A stretch of DNA of 10,000 nt from Desulfomonile sp. GTDB lineage: Bacteria > Desulfobacterota > Desulfomonilia > Desulfomonilales > Desulfomonilaceae. The translations under genes and the position numbers were made by a program. Below the pieces are notes generated by a model. It was given only the letters and a program-made list of their open reading frames with translations, was not told the DNA's origin and did not search any database. Location: assembly GCA_020216785.1 (NCBI GenBank), contig JAIWNO010000170.1, positions 1 through 10,000 on the forward strand, read 5' to 3'. Below are positions 6,061 through 10,000 of this stretch, in pieces; position 1 is the first letter of the stretch; each line of letters starts with the position of its first letter.

Positions 6061-6089
6061 TTGCGTCGGTGCCCCTCCCATGCTAAAAT
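6061..6089 (+). promoter_or_regulatory. Extended -10 promoter of the small membrane protein-yacP-yfiH operon
   Basis: TTGCGT (6061-6066), a 17-nt spacer, and TAAAAT (6084-6089), 5 of 6 matches, preceded by the extended -10 TGC. Transcription would start near 6096, leaving a leader of about 38 nt. It is divergent from, and close to, the EF-G promoter. Confidence 0.5.
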
Positions 6090-6133
6090 CCCCCTCTGAT
6101 TTACGGAAACCTCGTCGCACGGCAGGTGATGTC

Positions 6134-6430
6134 ATGGAAGCGATGGCTGATCTGTTCGACAAGGTGAACAACTTCCTCGGTGTTCAGGGCCCCGCCGAGC
6201 TTCTGATGAGCCCGTGGTTTATCGGGTTCCTGATTGTGGTTCTCTTTTACAGCCTGATCAAGGGCATGAAATACTTCAGCGTGATCACGGCCGGCGTCCT
6301 GGCAGGTACTGCCATATACCACTATACATTTCCTGAGGATACGTCCGACCTCAAAGCTCTTATTGTCTTCTTTCTCTGTATGGGGGCTCTCCTGCTTGGC
6401 CTTGTTTACTTCGCTTTCATCAGGGAATGA
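6134..6430 (+). CDS. Small membrane protein of unknown function
   Basis: A 98-residue protein dominated by hydrophobic segments at about 27-43 (PWFIGFLIVVLFYSLI), 47-64 (YFSVITAGVLAGTAIYHY) and 73-96 (LKALIVFFLCMGALLLGLVYFAF), so probably two or three membrane passes. The N-terminal 25 residues form a short amphipathic lead. The ATG at 6134 is preceded by AGGTGA at 6124-6129; a second ATG nine bases on (6143) is possible. An upstream extension of this frame overlaps the promoter region and is unlikely. It is the first gene of a probable operon with the YacP-like gene, 52 nt downstream. No family recognised; a regulatory or membrane-anchoring role for its neighbours would be speculation. Confidence 0.7.
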   Translation: MEAMADLFDKVNNFLGVQGPAELLMSPWFIGFLIVVLFYSLIKGMKYFSVITAGVLAGTAIYHYTFPEDTSDLKALIVFFLCMGALLLGLVYFAFIRE

Positions 6431-6469
6431 TCGGGTTGTCATCCCCCGACGGTAATTATGGACTCGGAA

Positions 6470-6475
6470 AAGGAG
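6470..6475 (+). promoter_or_regulatory. Strong ribosome binding site supporting a TTG start
   Basis: AAGGAG, 7 nt before the TTG at 6483. It is close to the optimal sequence and spacing, which justifies a rare start codon where no in-frame ATG exists nearby. Confidence 0.7.
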
Positions 6476-6482
6476 CACGGCG

Positions 6483-6935
6483 TTGCCTTACGTTGTAGAC
6501 GGAAACAACGTCATGGCCCAAATCGTCGGCTGGCATCGGGACAAACCCGCAGCAAGGAAACGTCTTATCCGCGAAGCTGTCCGATTTATGGCCGCCACCA
6601 GGGCCAAAGTCACGCTCGTATTCGACGGCAGGCCTGACGACGAGTTTCCCGAGGGCACCAAATACAAGAGCGTGCGAATCCTTTATTCCAGGCCTGGTGA
6701 GGATGCGGACTCAAGGATTATTGAACTCGTACGGGTCTCCCGAGCCAAGCGGGACTTGATTGTTGTCACGTCCGATCGCGAACTGGCATCGCGGGCGCGT
6801 AGCGAAGGCGCTCAAGTTATACCCTCAGGTGAATTCCGCACCAAGCTTGCCGAGGCCGAGCGCGGAGAACCTGAAAAACCCGAAACTGATGACATCGACC
6901 ATTGGCTTGCGCTCTTCGGCTCGCGGGAGCAGTGA
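6483..6935 (+). CDS. YacP-like NYN-domain ribonuclease
   Basis: A 150-residue NYN (PIN-like) domain protein of the YacP family; B. subtilis YacP/Rae1 is a ribosome-associated endoribonuclease. The N-terminus YVVDGNNVM (residues 3-11) is the family hallmark with the first acidic residue, Asp6. Further acidic positions expected of the metal site are in LVFDGR (Asp48), DADSRI (Asp74/Asp76) and VVTSDREL (Asp98). The arrangement of strands and acidic residues matches the NYN fold. The last 25 residues are a charged, Glu-Pro-Lys-rich tail. Translation starts at TTG with a strong AAGGAG site. The YfiH-type gene begins one base after its stop codon, so the two are probably co-translated. RNA cleavage is known for the family; the target in this organism is unknown. 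Confidence 0.85.
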   Translation: MPYVVDGNNVMAQIVGWHRDKPAARKRLIREAVRFMAATRAKVTLVFDGRPDDEFPEGTKYKSVRILYSRPGEDADSRIIELVRVSRAKRDLIVVTSDRELASRARSEGAQVIPSGEFRTKLAEAERGEPEKPETDDIDHWLALFGSREQ

Positions 6936-6936
6936 T

Positions 6937-7809
6937 GTGCCCGATTTGCACGGCGACTATCGAGTTCTGTCTTCCGAATTCCGTGTTTCAGAAAAAAATG
7001 GGGACCGCGCGCTCATACTCCGAGCGGCTGAGCGCGTTGGAGGCGTGGCGGCCTTTTCCCTTAGAAACGGCGCCTCTTCCGGAGTGCACGCCGGAACAGA
7101 CAGGCGTGCGAACCTCGTCACTTTCGCGAACAGCCTTGACATTGAGCCTGCCCGTGTTTTTTTTCCGCGCCAGGTGCACGGCAACAGGGTGGAAATCCTT
7201 GAATCCGCGCGCCGGCCTGGCGAAGCGGATGCCGTTATTACACCGATTTCAGGGCTTTTCCTGGCGGTGCACACTGCGGACTGCGTGCCTGTGCTTCTTC
7301 TCGACACGAAAAGCCGAATTGCCGCCGCGGTCCATGCCGGGTGGAGAGGCACTCTTCTCAGAATCACCCGGAAGACGGTTGGCATAATGTGCGATGAATT
7401 CGGTTGCGATCCTGCGGGCATCCTGGCCGCAGTCGGTCCTTCGATCGGGCCGTGCTGCTACGAGGTGGGCGATGAAGTGGTCGAGGCTTTCCAGAAGGCA
7501 TTGCCTTATACAGACGAATTCATTCTCAAAGGTTTGGAAGCCAGCGCAGCAGTGGACTCCGGTCTTCGCTTGCCTGGAGGAAACTTGCTTCATCCAGAGC
7601 CGGTGGGAGGGCTGCAACCGGAACGGATAAGTCGGCGTCTCGACTTGACGGCCGCGAATCGCGCGGAATTATTGGACGCGGGAGTACCGGCGGTCAATGT
7701 CCATGTGGTTGGTCTTTGCACGGCATGTTATCCGGAGTTATTCTATTCTTACCGCCGGGACCGCCGGCAGGCGGGGCGACACATGGCGATAACCGGTTTC
7801 CGCGCGTGA
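6937..7809 (+). CDS. YfiH/PgeF-type laccase-domain (DUF152) protein
   Basis: A 290-residue member of the YfiH family, whose E. coli member PgeF acts in peptidoglycan editing and which was earlier described as a polyphenol oxidase/laccase; related proteins process purine nucleosides. The three metal ligands expected for the family are present: His81 in QVHGNRV, Cys116 in HTADCVPVLLLD and His133 in AVHAGWRGT. The C-terminal pattern CTAC...FYSYRRD (261-275) is also typical. It is somewhat longer than the usual 240-270 residues because of an N-terminal lead of about 30 residues. The GTG at 6937 is chosen because GGGAG at 6925-6929 precedes it by 7 nt and it sits one base after the YacP stop; the frame remains open upstream inside that gene. 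Confidence 0.85.
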   Translation: MPDLHGDYRVLSSEFRVSEKNGDRALILRAAERVGGVAAFSLRNGASSGVHAGTDRRANLVTFANSLDIEPARVFFPRQVHGNRVEILESARRPGEADAVITPISGLFLAVHTADCVPVLLLDTKSRIAAAVHAGWRGTLLRITRKTVGIMCDEFGCDPAGILAAVGPSIGPCCYEVGDEVVEAFQKALPYTDEFILKGLEASAAVDSGLRLPGGNLLHPEPVGGLQPERISRRLDLTAANRAELLDAGVPAVNVHVVGLCTACYPELFYSYRRDRRQAGRHMAITGFRA

Positions 7810-7887
7810 ATGCCGCTATCGTAGCCCGCCGGCCAAGCCATATCATACACAACATGAATTATATGCACTAGTATGGTGAAATCATAT

Positions 7888-7916
7888 TTGAATTTAGATG
7901 TAAAATGTGGTATCCT
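7888..7916 (+). promoter_or_regulatory. Promoter of the proline-tailed secreted protein gene
   Basis: TTGAAT (7888-7893, 4 of 6), a 17-nt spacer, and TATCCT (7911-7916, 4 of 6) preceded by the extended -10 TGG. The transcript would start near 7923, about 31 nt before the ATG. The flanking DNA at 7840-7910 is AT-rich, unlike the genes on either side. Confidence 0.5.
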
Positions 7917-7940
7917 CCAATACATAGCAGACCCGTTCGC

Positions 7941-7954
7941 AAGGAGGAACCTCC
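7941..7954 (+). promoter_or_regulatory. Ribosome binding site that can fold on itself
   Basis: AAGGAGG lies 7 nt before the ATG at 7955, an ideal site. The spacer reads AACCTCC, so GGAG (7943-7946) can pair with CTCC (7951-7954) around a GAAC loop, covering the site. A 4-bp GC-rich hairpin directly beside the start codon could dampen or regulate translation. Confidence 0.5.
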
Positions 7955-8968
7955 ATGCCCCGCAGAGTGCTATTATTCGTCTTCTCCATCCTCGTTACAG
8001 GACTCATATGCCTTGCGCCGCCTGCGCAGAGCTACATGAGGTACGAGACCCACGTGGAATTTGTCACGCAGTTCAACAAAGACTTGGTTAAGCTGCTGCC
8101 TCGATCGATGGGAGCGTACCTTTACCAAAATCGATACGATTTCACCCGGGGTATGACCTTCATGATGAGGGACATTCTCAATGGCGCGGCCAAGCTGAAA
8201 GACCTTGAAGAAATCCGACGCGAAGCGTTTGCCCGACTAAGCCGAGACATCCCCTACTGCGTTGCAGCATTTAAAGAGGGTGAGATCAAGCTTGACACCT
8301 CTGCAACGAATCTTGCCGGCCGGCTCGGTATGATAGCTATGTCGACCATCCTCGTGAAGATGCCGGCAATGCCGAACCTGGAATATCTGGAAAACTTCTC
8401 CCGGGCTTTTCAAGAGGCTGTGGCAGAGGGGCTCATCGATATTTGGGTCTATTATGACGGGTACGGTGATTTCAAATCCCTAGGGGAACTTCTTGAGCGT
8501 TTCCAGCCGGAAGGTATGCCTGAATTTCGGCACGTGCGTAATGACAAGTACCCGGTCGATATGCGGGAAGACGTGTACGCCATGTTCCGAGCCCCTCCGA
8601 AGTTCAACCGCAAAATGGTCTTTACCAATGTGGATTTCAATGAATACTACAGCACGATGGTCAATTGCACAGCGGACGCGTTTGTATATATTTGGAAATG
8701 CTCCGGAATGGACCTTGCCCACCCGTCGTACGCTGCCCCACCAGGGACCGTCGTCAGCAGAACAAGCCGGCGCCGCGAGGTTCGTGGAGGTGTCCTCACT
8801 GCGACCGCGCTTACGAGGCGCATCCCACCGCCGGCTGAGACTCCACCGGCACCCGTGGAAGAGACCGAGGAAGAAGCGTCGCCTTTTGGACCTGAAGCTC
8901 CCGAGCCGCCTGCTCCCACAATAGCCCCGCCCGCGCCGTCGCCTCCTCCCCTAGAAAGAGGGCGCTGA
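7955..8968 (+). CDS. Secreted protein of unknown function with a proline-rich C-terminal tail
   Basis: A 337-residue protein. Residues 1-26 are a Sec signal peptide: MPRR, a hydrophobic core to about 20, and a likely cleavage after PPAQS. The mature domain (27-260) is mostly helical in character, with aromatic-rich patches (YLYQNRYDFTRGMTFMMRDIL at 55-75; IDIWVYYDGYGDF at 161-173; NEYYSTMVNCTADAFVYIWKC at 229-249). Cysteines are at 102, 238 and 249. From about 288 to 337 the chain is Pro/Glu/Ala-rich, the composition of a flexible periplasmic or wall-spanning linker, and it ends without an anchor. I recognise no family. It has its own promoter and an ideal ribosome binding site, so it is probably monocistronic. 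The following gene converges on it. Confidence 0.8.
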   Translation: MPRRVLLFVFSILVTGLICLAPPAQSYMRYETHVEFVTQFNKDLVKLLPRSMGAYLYQNRYDFTRGMTFMMRDILNGAAKLKDLEEIRREAFARLSRDIPYCVAAFKEGEIKLDTSATNLAGRLGMIAMSTILVKMPAMPNLEYLENFSRAFQEAVAEGLIDIWVYYDGYGDFKSLGELLERFQPEGMPEFRHVRNDKYPVDMREDVYAMFRAPPKFNRKMVFTNVDFNEYYSTMVNCTADAFVYIWKCSGMDLAHPSYAAPPGTVVSRTSRRREVRGGVLTATALTRRIPPPAETPPAPVEETEEEASPFGPEAPEPPAPTIAPPAPSPPPLERGR

Positions 8969-9023
8969 CGGAAAAGGCCATTCTCCTCAAATCTTGAAGG
9001 CGTTGAATGATACGGTTTCCCTT

Positions 9024-9053
9024 GTAGGGGGCGGGTCTCAGACTCCCCCCTAC
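9024..9053. terminator. Strong hairpin between convergent genes, possible two-way terminator
   Basis: GTAGGGGG (9024-9031) pairs perfectly with CCCCCTAC (9046-9053). Inside, after a bulged C, GGGTC pairs with GACTC (one G-T wobble), leaving a 3-nt TCA loop. The hairpin lies in the 184-bp gap between two genes that end facing each other. Neither side has a run of T residues, so it may act as a factor-assisted terminator or an mRNA 3'-end stabiliser rather than an intrinsic terminator. Confidence 0.45.
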
Positions 9054-9152
9054 CCAAATCTGCCGGTGGCGATAAAGCAAGGTATTGCGAAATCACGTTT
9101 ATTGGAGAAGTAGGACGCCCCCCGGCAATCGAGTACGAGGGTGCTGCCGCTA

Positions 9153-10000
9153 TCAGAAGACGTACGTGGTTCCTACCGTATTAAGAACGAACTGGCCGGG
9201 CATTTCCTGTGCGAATTGATTGATCGCTTTCCACCCCGTACAGTGAGTAGGTACGATGTAGTCCGGTCCGATTCTTTTCATTTCCTCAATGGTTGGCGGA
9301 ATGATAGGCTCGAAAAGCGGTCCGGTCAAATGAAACCCGCCGAGTACTGCATGTACCCTTTCCGTCTCCGTTTGCTCCTGAAGGTGCCTCACCGTGTTGA
9401 TAATTCCCGCGTGCGAGCATCCCCCAATCACAACTAATCCCTTACCCTTTACCTTGAATCCTAACCCTTGATCGTCACGAAATGGATCGGTGGTCCATTC
9501 CCCGCCTACCTTGGCTTCAGCCCACGGGAAACCCTTCTCAAACTCCATTTGTCTTTTCACTTCGCCACTGAGCAAAATCAGGTCGGAAGCCGTAAGAAAT
9601 GGTCCCTCGTGCTTCTGAATGAACGCTCCGGCGGCGTTTAAGCTGTCCTCAGACAGTTCGGGCAGATCGACTTGAATTCCCAAGGATGGAATATTCAAAC
9701 GCCGTTGGAGAAAGGCGTCGGAATGAAGCACGAGCGTTGTCTGTCTCCCCGCCTGTTCGAAAACTGCGCGCAAGCCCCCAAAATGATCGAAATGCCCATG
9801 GCTTAATATGACGGTCTCAACGTCTTCAAGCTTGATATTAAGGACGTCCGCATTGTGAAAGAGAGACTTGCTCGTTACGCCCGCATCCAACAGAACTACA
9901 TGCTTCTCGCCATCCGCGTAGACGCTAATGAGACAGGAGAACCCATGCTCCGCAAGGAGCGCGTTCGGCGGCTTGACCATTGCTCTCTTGACTACATCTG
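9153..10000 (-). CDS. Metallo-beta-lactamase-fold hydrolase, COG1237 type (5' end off the window)
   Basis: The metal-binding motif is complete: LSHGHFDHFGGL, followed by GGCSHAGIINT, GGFHLTG and PTHCTG, the order typical of the COG1237 branch of the fold. Members are often annotated as 7,8-dihydropterin-6-methyl-4-(beta-D-ribofuranosyl)-aminobenzene-5'-phosphate synthases after archaeal relatives; in bacteria the real substrate is uncertain. The first ATG in this frame is at 9980, but I do not take it as the start. The frame stays open to the window edge (DVVKRA before the Met), no proper ribosome binding site precedes it, and the family normally has a further N-terminal strand before the PPN-LLAEHGFS segment. 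The protein therefore probably begins beyond 10000. No signal peptide can be judged. It ends with TTYVF and TAA-type stop context near 9153. Confidence 0.8.
   Translation of the reverse strand, partial: DVVKRAMVKPPNALLAEHGFSCLISVYADGEKHVVLLDAGVTSKSLFHNADVLNIKLEDVETVILSHGHFDHFGGLRAVFEQAGRQTTLVLHSDAFLQRRLNIPSLGIQVDLPELSEDSLNAAGAFIQKHEGPFLTASDLILLSGEVKRQMEFEKGFPWAEAKVGGEWTTDPFRDDQGLGFKVKGKGLVVIGGCSHAGIINTVRHLQEQTETERVHAVLGGFHLTGPLFEPIIPPTIEEMKRIGPDYIVPTHCTGWKAINQFAQEMPGQFVLNTVGTTYVF

Noticed and set aside
6431..6449. Small hairpin TCGGG/CCCGA after the membrane-protein gene
   Set aside because: Only 5 bp with a 9-nt loop and no T-tract; too weak to call a terminator inside a probable operon.

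Overview
The window carries ten protein-coding genes, two of them cut by the window edges, and one long gene-poor stretch (about 467-1511). Genes are moderately GC-rich, while the intergenic parts at 540-700, 1170-1215 and 1310-1350 are strongly AT-rich. Two secreted proteins with Sec signal peptides, one resembling the start of an outer-membrane barrel, point to a diderm bacterium. The mix (an EF-G with an unusual domain IV, a COG1237 metallo-beta-lactamase protein, a YacP-YfiH pair, poorly conserved secreted proteins) would fit an uncultivated lineage such as Hydrogenedentota, Planctomycetota or a deltaproteobacterial-type group. That placement is inference; no rRNA or tRNA is present to settle it. 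I see no CRISPR array, IS transposase, integrase or phage gene.

Layout. 1-466 (minus) is the N-terminal part of a secreted protein with a well-formed promoter and ribosome binding site. 467-1511 has no convincing gene. It holds an AT-rich block, a GC-rich island at about 700-1169 whose ends can pair with each other, and a separate stem-loop at 1206-1262. 1512-3869 (plus) is a compact three-gene cluster: a patatin-like serine hydrolase with an apparently leaderless promoter, a dCMP/cytidylate-type deaminase, and an unrecognised protein with a DGxHR-like motif. It meets EF-G (3927-5963, minus) tail to tail. A divergent promoter region at about 5964-6133 serves EF-G on one side and, on the other, a small membrane protein followed by YacP-like (NYN-domain) and YfiH/PgeF-type (laccase-domain) genes. 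7955-8968 is a separately promoted secreted protein with a proline-rich tail. It converges on a COG1237-type metallo-beta-lactamase protein (9153-10000, minus) that runs off the right edge.

How the genes relate. YacP and YfiH are one base apart and almost certainly co-transcribed, with the small membrane protein probably heading the same operon. The patatin, deaminase and DGxHR-like genes form the only stretch that looks accessory. Combining a lipase-type effector fold with a nucleotide deaminase is worth testing as a stress or defence module, but nothing in the sequence proves it. The most unusual non-coding signals are the self-pairing GC island and the 11-bp stem at 1206-1262.
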